Shown one piece after another: positions 15,111-24,077 of a stretch of 64,000 nt of DNA. Both the position numbers and the translations under genes were made by a program. Source of the stretch: Collinsella aerofaciens (lineage in GTDB: Bacteria; Actinomycetota; Coriobacteriia; Coriobacteriales; Coriobacteriaceae); NCBI GenBank assembly GCA_021639365.1, contig JAJXHK010000007.1, positions 1 through 64,000 of the forward strand, read 5' to 3'. How positions within the stretch are numbered: position 1 is the stretch's first letter; each line of letters starts with the position of its first letter. The notes beneath the pieces were generated by a model that saw only the letters and a program-made list of their open reading frames with translations, had not been told where the DNA came from and made no database searches.

Positions 15111-15986
15111 ATGAACAAGCCGAGTGTTTCTGCCGGCGTCGTTGCCGGCGTTGCCCTGGGAGCTGCGGCGCTTGGTGCGGCCGCCGTTGTTGTTCGCGCT
15201 GCCTGTCTGCAGGTTGCGCGAACCCGCAATGGGTTGGCGCGTGTGAAACGCGTGCACGATGAGGGCGGCGACGAAGTCCGCGTATTGGTGCAAGGCGGCG
15301 TCTACCAAAGCGCGAGTTACGTTGGCGAGCGCTGGGCGGAGCCCGTCTTTGCGTACTATCGTGCGTTTGACGATGCGTTTGAGGCCGAGGATGCAATGCG
15401 TGACGCTTATGGTCACGGTATCGACCGCATGCTTATGCTGGGCGGCGGCGGGTTTGCCTATCCCAAGTTTGCGCTGATGTCGCACGAGAGCTTGCGCATG
15501 GACGTCATTGAGTACGATGCCGAGATTACGCGCCTGGCGCGCCGTTGGTTCTACCTGGGCGAGCTGGAGCGCACGGTGGGCGATCGCCTGCGAGTGATTA
15601 CCGCTGAGGCTCGCTCGTATCTGGGCGTGACGAGCGTGGGCCATCGTCGCTACGACGCGGTCGTGAGCGATTGCTTTGGCGGTGCCGAGCCCGTACGTGA
15701 GCTGGCGACGGTTGAGGCGTTGCATTTGGTGCGAGGCAGCCTGAACCCCGGGGGTATCTACGTGGCCAATATCGTGAGTGCGAACAGGGGGAGCGATGTG
15801 ACGCTCCTTCGCGACTGCGCTGCCACGGCACTCGAGGTATTCGCCCGCGCCTGGGTGGTCCCATGTGGCGATGCAGAGTTCGGCGGCGAGGAAAACTACC
15901 TGCTCATCGCCAGCGACGGCGACTACGCCTTTGCCGAAGCCGTGCCCTTCGACACCGACTTCCTTGGCACTGCCCTCCACGACTAG
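15111..15986 (+). CDS. Spermidine-synthase-fold methyltransferase-like protein
   Basis: The 291-residue protein has an N-terminal hydrophobic segment (about residues 8-35) that is either a membrane anchor or an uncleaved signal. It is followed by a spermidine synthase-like Rossmann domain: MLMLGGGGFAYPK as the nucleotide loop, DVIEYDAEI as the acidic strand end, and YDAVVSDCFGG as the catalytic-strand region. Polyamine synthase gate residues are not all evident (VSDCFGG rather than the usual D-S-S/D-P), so true polyamine aminopropyl transfer is doubtful. The ATG starts directly after the elp3 stop with no gap, implying cotranscription. A role tied to tRNA modification is possible but unproven. 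Confidence 0.8.
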   Translation: MNKPSVSAGVVAGVALGAAALGAAAVVVRAACLQVARTRNGLARVKRVHDEGGDEVRVLVQGGVYQSASYVGERWAEPVFAYYRAFDDAFEAEDAMRDAYGHGIDRMLMLGGGGFAYPKFALMSHESLRMDVIEYDAEITRLARRWFYLGELERTVGDRLRVITAEARSYLGVTSVGHRRYDAVVSDCFGGAEPVRELATVEALHLVRGSLNPGGIYVANIVSANRGSDVTLLRDCAATALEVFARAWVVPCGDAEFGGEENYLLIASDGDYAFAEAVPFDTDFLGTALHD

Positions 15987-15999
15987 CACGTCTCCCTGC

Positions 16000-16087
16000 G
16001 ACCAGTCTGTTTGTGGTGGGGCTCTTTTAGCTACTTCTTGGTCATGCCCAAAGTGGCTCAACAAGCCCCGTGCCGAAAAGACTGGTC
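16000..16087. terminator. Large inverted repeat between convergent genes
   Basis: GACCAGTCT at 16000-16008 pairs with AGACTGGTC at 16079-16087. An inner GGGGCT (16018-16023) can pair with AGCCCC (16064-16069). The element fills the space between elp3/speE-like genes and the convergent helicase and probably ends transcription from both sides. Confidence 0.5.
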
Positions 16088-18532
16088 TTAGGCGTGGTCG
16101 CGCCAGCTGCGGACACGCTGCTTCATGCCCTCTATGTCGAGCACGCCTTCGGCAAAGCCCTTGCGCACGAGCTCTTCGGGAACAAACTCGTCGTAGCGGT
16201 CAAAGTAAGGCACCTCGCCAGGATAGACGAGCTCGATGGGATCGAAGTCCTTCTCGGCCTCGGCGGCGAGCACCTCAAAGAACGTCTCCTCGTCGGCCTT
16301 CATCTTAAACTGCATAAAGTACGGGCGTGACGGATCGAGCCCGCGAAGGCCCAGCTCCGCGGCACATTTAATCTTGAGCATGCGCTCGAGCGCCAAAAAG
16401 GCGTAGCTGCCCAGCCAGGGGAAGAGCACCCAGGTATCGCCGCCCAGGTTAATGAGCGGCTTGGTTCCCGCCCCCGAAATCTCGGCCGTATGACGAGCCT
16501 GCGCCAAGCGGGCCCGTGCGTTACCCATAAGGTACGGATATGTCGCGTGCTCGTTGAGCGCCTTGCGCATGCGCTCGAGCACATGCGTGTTAATGTCGCC
16601 GGGGCAGTCGCCAAAGTAGGCCGGCACCCGGCCCTTGACTTGCGTGGCAAAGACAGTGTGGCGCTTCCAGTCCACTTCCTCGACAATCCAGCAGTGTCCG
16701 GCGATGGCGATGCGCTCACCGGGCGGGGGCGGATTAACGATCGTGCCCAGCTCGGCCGATTCGCTCCGGACGGTAAACTCCTCGTTTTCCTGGAACACGG
16801 CGTAGAACTTAAAGTTGTTGATGATGCGCTCGCCCGCGAGGCCCACGATGAGCCCACCGCCCTCGGTGACCTGGATATGGTCGATCTTAATGAGGTGACG
16901 TAGCAGCACACGGTAATCGCCTGCCGAGACACGGTGGAAATAGCTGAGCGTGAGCACGCGCTGGGCAAGTTCGGCCGGCGTGAGCTCGCCGGTGCTGGCG
17001 AGGGTCGACATAGTCTGGTGATAGAGCAAACTGTAGGGGAGACGATCGAGCTCGGGTGGCTCGACCCACTTTTCCTCGCGATAGAGTTGTACGAGCGCGA
17101 TACCCTGCAGGAGCTTCCAGGGAATGGTTTCGGGCATCATCGTGCGCGGCTCGGGCTCTTCCTCGCGCATGACAAACCACATCTCGGGCGGAAGATCGCG
17201 ACGGCCTGTGCGCCCCATGCGCTGCAAAAAGGAGCTAACGGTAAACGGCGCGTCAATCTGGAAGGCGCGCTCCAGGCGGCCGATATCGATACCGAGCTCC
17301 AACGTAGAGGTGGTGACGGTTGTCTGCGCCTGCTCCTCGTCGCGCATGAGCTCCTCGGCCGTCTCGCGTAGCGATGCCGAAAGGTTGCCGTGATGGATGA
17401 GAAAGCGGTCGGGCTCGTGCCGGCTCTCGCAGTAGCTGCGCAGCATGGAGCACACGGCCTCTGCCTCCTCGCGCGAGTTGGCAAAGACCAGGCACTTGCG
17501 GCCGCGCGTATGCTCAAAGATATAGCCCATACCGGGGTCGGCGTTGTCGGGCGCCGTGTCGGTGGGGTTGAGAAGCGCCTGCTCGGTCGCTCGTGGGATG
17601 TCGACTTCGCCCTCGGGGGCCGAGGAAGTGCGACGGTCTTTGGGAGCGGCCTTGCCCCGCGCCTGCTCGCGACGTTGACGGCGTTCTTCCTGTGCAAGCT
17701 GTCCGCTGTGGCACATGTCTTGTCCGGATGCGGGCAGCGCCGCGGGCGCCGCCGTCTCAATACGCTCGCAAGCAAGCACCTCGGCTTCTTGTGGACCTGT
17801 GCCTACGAATCCTCGTTGCTGAGCCTGGGGGCCCGAGTTGTAGAAGTGCTCCATGGAGATGCGCCACACGCGGCGCGGTTCCTCAAAGCGGGGGATAACG
17901 CAGTCGCGCCCCGTTCCCTGCGAGAGAAAGGCGCCCGTGCGCTCGGGGTCGCCGATGGTGGCAGAAAGGCCGATGCGGCGGGGCTGCACGCCTGCCATGC
18001 GCGAGAGGCGCTCGATAAGGCAGAGCGTCTGACCGCCGCGGTCGCCGCGCATGAGCGAATGGACTTCGTCGATAACCACATAGCGCAGGTCGCAAAACAT
18101 ACGAGGGATCGCCATGTGCTTATGGATCAGGAGCGCCTCGAGCGATTCGGGCGTAATCTGTAGGATACCGCTCGGCTTTTTGATGAGTTTGGCCTTGTGT
18201 GATTGTGAGACATCGCCATGCCAGTGCCAGACGGGGATATCGGCTTCTTCGCACAGGTCGTTGAGGCGGACGAATTGGTCGTTGATGAGCGCCTTGAGGG
18301 GGCCAATGTAGAGGGCGCCCACGCTTGCGGGCGGGTTCTCCCAAAACTCGGTCAGGATGGGAAAGAAGGCTGCCTCGGTTTTGCCAGAAGCCGTGGATGC
18401 CGTCAGGAGCACATTGTCCTGTGTGTTAAAGATGGCATCTGCCGCCGCAACCTGGATAGAGCGCAAGCTCTCCCAATCGTGGGAGTAGATGAAGTCTTGG
18501 ATAAACGGGGCGTAGCGGTCAAAGGCGTTCAC
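16088..18532 (-). CDS. Lhr/BrxHI-like superfamily 2 helicase
   Basis: Large ATP-dependent helicase of the Lhr-like group. The 814-residue protein has motif I STASGKT (46-52), motif II DEVH (155-158), motif III SAT (191-193), and motif VI in FLQRMGRTGRRD. A long charged insert lies between the two RecA lobes (about 240-340), and a large C-terminal region follows. GTG 18532 is chosen because AAAGGAGG precedes it by 4 nt; an in-frame ATG 42 nt further upstream lacks such a site. It is the last gene of a three-gene unit with a DUF2791 ATPase and a TerB-domain protein. The ATPase-helicase pair matches the BrxD-BrxHI pair of some BREX systems, suggesting DNA processing or defence. Confidence 0.88.
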   Translation of the reverse strand: MNAFDRYAPFIQDFIYSHDWESLRSIQVAAADAIFNTQDNVLLTASTASGKTEAAFFPILTEFWENPPASVGALYIGPLKALINDQFVRLNDLCEEADIPVWHWHGDVSQSHKAKLIKKPSGILQITPESLEALLIHKHMAIPRMFCDLRYVVIDEVHSLMRGDRGGQTLCLIERLSRMAGVQPRRIGLSATIGDPERTGAFLSQGTGRDCVIPRFEEPRRVWRISMEHFYNSGPQAQQRGFVGTGPQEAEVLACERIETAAPAALPASGQDMCHSGQLAQEERRQRREQARGKAAPKDRRTSSAPEGEVDIPRATEQALLNPTDTAPDNADPGMGYIFEHTRGRKCLVFANSREEAEAVCSMLRSYCESRHEPDRFLIHHGNLSASLRETAEELMRDEEQAQTTVTTSTLELGIDIGRLERAFQIDAPFTVSSFLQRMGRTGRRDLPPEMWFVMREEEPEPRTMMPETIPWKLLQGIALVQLYREEKWVEPPELDRLPYSLLYHQTMSTLASTGELTPAELAQRVLTLSYFHRVSAGDYRVLLRHLIKIDHIQVTEGGGLIVGLAGERIINNFKFYAVFQENEEFTVRSESAELGTIVNPPPPGERIAIAGHCWIVEEVDWKRHTVFATQVKGRVPAYFGDCPGDINTHVLERMRKALNEHATYPYLMGNARARLAQARHTAEISGAGTKPLINLGGDTWVLFPWLGSYAFLALERMLKIKCAAELGLRGLDPSRPYFMQFKMKADEETFFEVLAAEAEKDFDPIELVYPGEVPYFDRYDEFVPEELVRKGFAEGVLDIEGMKQRVRSWRDHA

Positions 18533-18610
18533 GGGGCCTCCTTTCAACAACGAATCTCTCAACGCGGCTGGCAACGGCTTGCTGCATTACTGCTTCAACG
18601 TTTGCCCAGA

Positions 18611-18650
18611 TAAAACCTGCCAAAATAAACCTGTCCCTTTTTGGCAGGTT
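18611..18650 (-). terminator. Intercistronic hairpin between ATPase and helicase genes
   Basis: AACCTGCCAAAA at 18614-18625 pairs perfectly over 12 bp with TTTTGGCAGGTT at 18639-18650. On the minus strand it overlaps the ATPase stop codon and is followed by TTTTA. It could partly terminate before the helicase. The loop contains CCTGTCCC, shared in part with other intergenic hairpins of this window. Confidence 0.55.
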
Positions 18651-19953
18651 AGATGGTGAACTCGGCGAAGTTGCGGTCACCGCCTTCGCCGCTGGTGTCG
18701 TCCGCTGCGGCAGGTGATGCCAACGCGTCGCCGCCGACGCTCTTGAGCAGCTCGGCTACGTCTGCATCGGGGTTCTGGCACAGGATGTCCAGCAGCTCGA
18801 TGAAGTCGCGAATGACCTCGCGTGGCGTGAGGTGCGTATCGGCGCCCACGCGGCCAAACTCGATCTTGAGGAAGTCCACCAGGTCGTTCTCGGTGAGCGT
18901 GGGCGTCCAGCCAAAGTAGCCGGCGTGGATCTGCATGAGCTTTTCGATAAGCACCAGCAGCTCTTCGTAGGTAAGCGGCTGCAGACGAATGATGGGCGCG
19001 AGCATGTCCTTGAGGTCCTCGCGCGCAAATCGGCCCTGGGCGAGTCGGCTACGCAGGGCCTCGTAGGAAAACACGCCGCGGCGGCGGTCCTCGATAGAGG
19101 TTGGCGTGCCGCCCATAATCATGCCCAGGTACTGTGCCTTGCCTTGCAGCGTGTCGTTGTACATGGTCAGGATCTTCTCGTAGTTGTACTGGCGCGTGAT
19201 AGCGTTGGGAATCTTGTACAGGTTTACAAGTTCGTCGATGAGCACCAGCATGCCCTTGTAGCCGCTGCAGACCAAAAAGCGTGCGATGAGCTTGACGTAG
19301 TCGTACCAGTCGTCGTCGCTGATGATGGTCGAGGAGCCCAGCTCGGCGCGCGCCTCGCTTTTGGTGCGGTACTCGCCGCGAATCCATTTGGTCACGCGGC
19401 TCATGCTTTCTTCGTCGCCCTCTGTGACGGCCGTGCGATAACGGCGGAGCATGCGGGTGAAGTCAAAGCCGTGAACCATTTCTTCGAGCGGGGCAAGCTG
19501 GGCATTGATGGCCGACTCGTCGGCGTCGGCACACGAGGCGACCCAGCGATCCAGGATAAGATTGAGCGCGCCGCCCTCGGGGCGCGTTTTGGTCGATATG
19601 TTGCGGATGAGCTCGCGATAGGTGGCCAGACCCTGGCCCTGTCCGCCCTGCAGGCGGCGCTCGGGGGAAAGGTCGGCATCGGCGACGACAAAGCCCTCGC
19701 CCATGGCGTGTGTGCGGATGGTTTGGAGCAAAAAGCTCTTGCCGGCGCCATAGCGACCGACCAAAAAGCGGAAGCTCGCGCCGCCATCGGCGATAAGGCT
19801 GAGGTCGGTGAGCAGGGCACGAATCTCGACCTCGCGCCCCACGGTAATGTAGGGAAGGCCGATGCGCGGGACGACGCCGCCCTTGAGCGAGTTGAGAATG
19901 ACGGCGGCGACGCGCTTGGGCACGCGGGGCGCTGCGGATGCGGTATCACTCAT
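18649..19953 (-). CDS. DUF2791 (BrxD-like) P-loop ATPase
   Basis: Predicted AAA-type ATPase of the DUF2791 family, which includes BrxD and relatives of BrxC in phage-exclusion systems. The 434-residue protein opens with the family block around IGLPYITVGRE (32-42), has Walker A GRYGAGKS (66-73) and Walker B MLVLIDE (235-241). It also has the NYEKILTMYND and MGGTPTSIEDRRRG segments typical of the family. No membrane segment is seen. Its ATG overlaps the stop of the upstream TerB-domain gene by 8 bp, so the two proteins are translationally coupled and likely partners. A hairpin separates it from the Lhr-like helicase. It may load or power the helicase on DNA, which is inference. Confidence 0.9.
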   Translation of the reverse strand: MSDTASAAPRVPKRVAAVILNSLKGGVVPRIGLPYITVGREVEIRALLTDLSLIADGGASFRFLVGRYGAGKSFLLQTIRTHAMGEGFVVADADLSPERRLQGGQGQGLATYRELIRNISTKTRPEGGALNLILDRWVASCADADESAINAQLAPLEEMVHGFDFTRMLRRYRTAVTEGDEESMSRVTKWIRGEYRTKSEARAELGSSTIISDDDWYDYVKLIARFLVCSGYKGMLVLIDELVNLYKIPNAITRQYNYEKILTMYNDTLQGKAQYLGMIMGGTPTSIEDRRRGVFSYEALRSRLAQGRFAREDLKDMLAPIIRLQPLTYEELLVLIEKLMQIHAGYFGWTPTLTENDLVDFLKIEFGRVGADTHLTPREVIRDFIELLDILCQNPDADVAELLKSVGGDALASPAAADDTSGEGGDRNFAEFTI

Positions 19954-21706
19954 GGTCTAGGTATCCTCTCACGTCTGCTTCGTAGTCCTCGATAATCTGC
20001 GGCCCTGCCGCGCCAAATTCAATAACGGTGTCGCCCACCAGGTCAAAGAGGGTCTCGTTGATGCTGTCGACGAGCATATCTTCGCTCTGCTCCGACTTCT
20101 CCACCGCCGATGCCGCCTGCGCCGCGTTTTGCTCGAGCAGCGCACGAAGATAATCTTCTGCGGCGGGGGCGAGTGCGGACGTGATGTCGGCGGGCGCGGC
20201 CGTCGCGGGTGTTGGTGCTGGCACGAGGAGCGGGGCTACGATGCCAAATTGCTCGGTGGAGATGGTCGGCTCGTCATCCTCGTCCTGTTCCATGGGCCCC
20301 GCGACCGGCTCGACAATCGCCTCGGTCATGGGTCTGGCTTCTGGCTTCCCAGGGCCTGCCGCCTCGGCATCCTCAAGCGCGTCGTCCTCGCGTTCCTCGT
20401 CGATCAAAAGCGCCTCGCGCGTCTGTGCAGCGGCGCTTCGGATGTGTCCCAGCTGGCTCAGGTCGATATCGATCTTGACGGGCTGGTGCGCGGCATCCCA
20501 CGAAAGCCATGCCACAATCTCATCGTCGATGATCTTGGCCAGATATTTGGGGACCTTTTCTTCCTTAAGGGGATGGGCGGGATCTAGCGCTAGGCGCAAG
20601 CGCTGATCGCAGGCGCGCATCATCTCGCCGAGCTTGCTGCTCTTCTGCCTGCTGCCGTGGATGCGCATGCACTCCCAAAAGCCGTTTTGGCAACGATAGA
20701 TATGGATGGGGTCCAGACGGTATTCGCAGTCCTCGTGACGCTCGGGCGCAAAGAACACGGCCGAGGCAAACATGGTATAGGGCATGGCCGTCTCCTCCCC
20801 AAACAAGCTCGCTACGATGCCGGTCTTTCGGTGCTTGTCATAGTAGCGCGCCATGCGGACATACACGGCGCATGCCACGTGGCGCAGGTCGCGATGGTGG
20901 CTGCGATCGAGCCTTGAGTTATTGAGGCTGTACGTGGAGAGGGCGTTGATGGCGGCCATAAGTCGCTCCTCGCGCGCCTCATCGGGCGGAAGGGGGAGCG
21001 TGGACTCGGAGGTCTTGCGACGCTTGGGGGCTTGGGTCGACGGCGTCGGTGCAGGTGCAAGGTCTCGCGCAGCGCGTCGCAGCTCGATAAGGGCGTTGTC
21101 GAACATGACGGTTTTGGAGTCGCGAAGCAGCTTGGGGTCGAGCCCGTGGAATACGGCGTAATCCTGCAGCCATACGCGTGCAAACCGGTCGATGCCGGGC
21201 TCGAAGGCGCGATAGACATCCCAAAAAGCCTTGATCTTGTTAAAACCATCGAGTGGATTATCTACGCCAATGCCGCAAATCAGCTCATAGAGATACAGAA
21301 AGGCAAAGGACGTAGACGTTTCCTCGACGGTTCCGCGGCGCACTTGGGCACGCCAGGTAAAGTAGCCGCGCAGCTGCCGGTCGCTCATGGCGTTGTAGGT
21401 GGGAAAGTACGACTTAAAGGTGCCGTTGTAGGGACAGTCGTCCTCAAAGTCGGCCATCAGCAGGCCCTGGCGGTAAAAAAGCTCGGCTTCCGAAAGCCAG
21501 CGGCCCGCACCGCCCTTGGGGTCATCCTGCCAGCGCGATATCTCGCGCATTTTACGGTACTGGTCGGGGAGGAAATTCTGCATCTGTCGGCCGGTTTTGA
21601 GAATCGGCTCGTCTGCGTAGGTTTCGTTTGAGAAGCGGGCGGACTGATGGGTCCGGGCCTCGGCCATAATGCGCTCGATGAGCATCTTGATGTCCTGGTC
21701 GGCCAC
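19946..21706 (-). CDS. TerB_N / TerB_C domain protein
   Basis: The 586-residue protein has a TerB_N-type N-terminal domain (about 60-230; YFPTYNAMSDRQLRGYF, WRAQVRRG, FLYLYELICGIGV) and a TerB_C-like region (about 370-430; VKIDIDLSQLGHIR followed by TREALLIDEE). An acidic, Pro/Ala-rich linker and a helical C-terminus follow. TerB-family domains occur in tellurite-resistance and stress or defence operons as metal-binding scaffolds; no enzymatic motif is seen here. It starts at GTG 21706 behind GAGGAGGAG and is the first gene of the TerB-ATPase-helicase unit. The ATPase start overlaps its stop, implying a complex. The role is probably as sensor or adaptor, which is inference. Confidence 0.87.
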   Translation of the reverse strand: MADQDIKMLIERIMAEARTHQSARFSNETYADEPILKTGRQMQNFLPDQYRKMREISRWQDDPKGGAGRWLSEAELFYRQGLLMADFEDDCPYNGTFKSYFPTYNAMSDRQLRGYFTWRAQVRRGTVEETSTSFAFLYLYELICGIGVDNPLDGFNKIKAFWDVYRAFEPGIDRFARVWLQDYAVFHGLDPKLLRDSKTVMFDNALIELRRAARDLAPAPTPSTQAPKRRKTSESTLPLPPDEAREERLMAAINALSTYSLNNSRLDRSHHRDLRHVACAVYVRMARYYDKHRKTGIVASLFGEETAMPYTMFASAVFFAPERHEDCEYRLDPIHIYRCQNGFWECMRIHGSRQKSSKLGEMMRACDQRLRLALDPAHPLKEEKVPKYLAKIIDDEIVAWLSWDAAHQPVKIDIDLSQLGHIRSAAAQTREALLIDEEREDDALEDAEAAGPGKPEARPMTEAIVEPVAGPMEQDEDDEPTISTEQFGIVAPLLVPAPTPATAAPADITSALAPAAEDYLRALLEQNAAQAASAVEKSEQSEDMLVDSINETLFDLVGDTVIEFGAAGPQIIEDYEADVRGYLDHE

Positions 21707-21793
21707 CGCTCCTCCTCTCGAACGCAGCTACGGTGACCTCATATCATAGCACAGCATCAAACAGATGTTCGAGATACCGCTGCGTTGATAGAT

Positions 21794-22510
21794 TTAGAAC
21801 AGGAGGGCGTAGATGACGGCGATGACGACGGAGGGAAGCATATTGGCCGTGCGGAAGGTCTGAGGACGGATGAGGTTGACGCCGACGCAGAAGATGAGCA
21901 TGGAGCCTACGAGCGAAAGGCTGTTGAGGGCAGCTGTGGTCATGATGGGGGAGAGCGCGCCGGCAAACAACGTGATCGTCCCCTGGAACACGGCGACGGG
22001 CAGGGCGGAGAAGATACAGCCGCGGCCAAGCGAGGCCGTCATGGTGCAGACGATGATGCAGTCCAGTGCGCCCTTGAGGGCAAGCGTTGACCAGTCGCCG
22101 AGCAGGCCGTCCTGGATCGATCCCACAATGGCCATGGCGCCGATGCACACGGTGAGTGAAGTCGAGACAAAAGCGTTGGTGAACTCGTTATCGCCCTCAC
22201 TGCCAGTCTTGCGCTTGAGCCATTCGCCAAGGTTCTCGATGGCGGCCTCCAAGTTGATGGCCTCGCCGATGAGCGAACCGAGCGCAAATGAGACGATGAG
22301 CATGGTGGTACCGGTGGTCGCTAGCGCCTTTCCATCGATGATGAGCATCTTTTGCATGGTGCCGCCCAGGCCGATAAACAGGACGCACAGCCCCGATGCT
22401 TTCATGAGCGTGTCTTGGATGCGCGGTGTAATGAAGCGGCCGCCCGCTAATCCCAAAAGACCGCCCGCAACTAAAAGCGCAACGTTGATGATTGTTCCCA
22501 AGCCCGGCAT
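21794..22510 (-). CDS. DUF554 (YdfK-type) integral membrane protein
   Basis: A 238-residue protein with about six to seven hydrophobic segments, matching DUF554: PGLGTIINVALLVAGGLLGL at the start, LFIGLGGTMQK, FALGSLIGEAINLE, and FTNAFVSTSLTVCIGAMAIVGS with the conserved SIQDGL after it. The function of the family is unknown; transport is likely. ATG 22510 is set by AGGAGGG just upstream (the frame stays open to 22579 but without another good site). It is a single gene between the TerB unit and the secreted-protein cluster, all on the minus strand. Confidence 0.88.
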   Translation of the reverse strand: MPGLGTIINVALLVAGGLLGLAGGRFITPRIQDTLMKASGLCVLFIGLGGTMQKMLIIDGKALATTGTTMLIVSFALGSLIGEAINLEAAIENLGEWLKRKTGSEGDNEFTNAFVSTSLTVCIGAMAIVGSIQDGLLGDWSTLALKGALDCIIVCTMTASLGRGCIFSALPVAVFQGTITLFAGALSPIMTTAALNSLSLVGSMLIFCVGVNLIRPQTFRTANMLPSVVIAVIYALLF

Positions 22511-22628
22511 GAGCCCTCCTGTATTGATGCCAACGTGGCAATCGTAGCAGAACGAAATGCGAGGCACATCGCGACTCATCTAATACGTTATATAAGTGGT
22601 ATTAGGAATGATGCGCAGCATTTAAGCC

Positions 22629-24059
22629 TCAGGTGGTTGTCGGGACATAGGGATAGTAGTCAAAGCGCAGTGTCATAAGCCGCTGTGGGGATTCAATAGC
22701 TGCGGCGATGATATTGGCATCGCGGGCACGATCAAACCCTTCGAGTTCGATCTGATACGAGACGTCTTGCATAATGTCCAGACGTCGCCAGGCTAGAAGT
22801 GTGTCGCCATCGAATTCCAAGGTCTTGCCTCCGTCTGGGGCAACGGCGTATAGACGCAGTTTAGCGGTGGTTGCAGGGTCGACAACCGTGACCTTTTTAA
22901 TTTCGTTTCGAGTATTCTTGGCGCCCAACAAGGTGAGCAGTGTTGGGGCCACGACCTCGCCTGATGGCAAAAAGACGACTTCGATGGATTCGGGAAACGC
23001 GATGATGGCCGACTTGCGGACGGGCTGATTGGCGGCGGCAACTTCGATGTTCGCGGCGTCGATGACCTCTGTGTGGTCGAGGGCGGCAAGCACGCAGCAG
23101 TTACCTTCATCGATCTCCTGAGGATCAGCAAGCCCCAGACTGTCCGCGAGCTCGGGATCGTTTGGATCGGCAGCGGGCTCATTCGGTGCTTCGAAAGAAG
23201 CTGGGGCGCTGTTTGTCGGCGACGGCGTGTCGCCCGCACCTGCTTCTTTGTCCGTGCTCCCTTCTTGTATGGTTGCGTTGATGGGTTCGTCGTTTGAGGG
23301 GAGCGTCTTGGCGTTAAGCGCGGAGGGGAGAATTCCGATGGCTCCGGATCCGTTCCACTCCATTTCGAGAAGCGCCGGGTCGGCAAGAATGCGTTGCCTG
23401 CTTTGCGCGTGGGCATCGATTTCAATAGGGCCTGCCTCTGTCCCTCGTGTAAGGCTGAGTGATCCGGCTGGCTTCTCGAAATGAGCGTCTGTGTCTTTGG
23501 TGCTGACGGCGTAGAACAGCAGGGATGCTTCTCCCGCCGCGATGGCATCGGTGCCGGCTTTGGTCAGCCGCAACGATGCCGTGAATGAGAGGGTGGGCTG
23601 CGTGTCGTCTGCATTCGCGGCGGCGCAGCCCAGACATATACCGCCTCCTTTCTCGAAAAACGCACCGTCGAAGGCGACCTTCGCTCCGTTCGCCGAGTCA
23701 TCGACCGAAGCGATGTCGATGCGCAGCTCTAAATTGCATGGATCGCCATCTGCATCGAGCACAACCAAGCGCCATGTGCAGACAGCGCACCCCGCCTGGG
23801 AGCCGTTTGCCTTGTTCGAACGATTGATATCCACGACTATCGAGCCATCCGTATTACGGCGAAGGCATCCCGAGGTTGAGATTGCTGCCTGTGCGATCGA
23901 GAAACGCTTGCACACAATGGCGCTCGACGGATTTGGTGCGGAGCTTAGGGCTGATGGTAAGGAGCCTGCCATGACGGGAGTCGCCCAAGCGGCGACAGGC
24001 GTTCCGGTTGCGAGCGCGCCGCAGAGTGCGACGACGGGCAAAAGGTTCTTCGATGCCAT
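22629..24059 (-). CDS. Secreted protein of unknown function (476 aa)
   Basis: I do not recognise the family. A signal peptide is clear (residues 1-26, VVALCGALATGTPVAAWA, then cleavage near AWA-TP). Residues 50-150 hold paired cysteines (C50, C65, CAVC, CNLE, CLGC), suggesting disulfides or metal binding. A low-complexity Ser/Pro/Ala/Glu linker spans about 255-310. The C-terminal 150 residues look beta-rich (VVFLPSGEVVAP, TVVDPATTAKLRLYAV). No LPXTG or membrane anchor is visible at the C-terminus, so it is probably released or bound non-covalently. It is the last gene of a five-gene minus-strand cluster of mostly exported proteins, suggesting a shared surface structure. Confidence 0.75.
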   Translation of the reverse strand: MASKNLLPVVALCGALATGTPVAAWATPVMAGSLPSALSSAPNPSSAIVCKRFSIAQAAISTSGCLRRNTDGSIVVDINRSNKANGSQAGCAVCTWRLVVLDADGDPCNLELRIDIASVDDSANGAKVAFDGAFFEKGGGICLGCAAANADDTQPTLSFTASLRLTKAGTDAIAAGEASLLFYAVSTKDTDAHFEKPAGSLSLTRGTEAGPIEIDAHAQSRQRILADPALLEMEWNGSGAIGILPSALNAKTLPSNDEPINATIQEGSTDKEAGAGDTPSPTNSAPASFEAPNEPAADPNDPELADSLGLADPQEIDEGNCCVLAALDHTEVIDAANIEVAAANQPVRKSAIIAFPESIEVVFLPSGEVVAPTLLTLLGAKNTRNEIKKVTVVDPATTAKLRLYAVAPDGGKTLEFDGDTLLAWRRLDIMQDVSYQIELEGFDRARDANIIAAAIESPQRLMTLRFDYYPYVPTTT

Positions 24060-24077
24060 GGGGTCTCCTTAGCTAAT

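Noticed and set aside
14178..16064. 628-codon frame antisense to elp3 and its neighbour
   Set aside because: It spans two well-supported coding genes on the other strand and has no recognisable domain.
16088..21706. A full BREX system
   Set aside because: Only BrxD-like and BrxHI-like proteins are present. No PglZ phosphatase, PglX methyltransferase or BrxC is encoded in the window.
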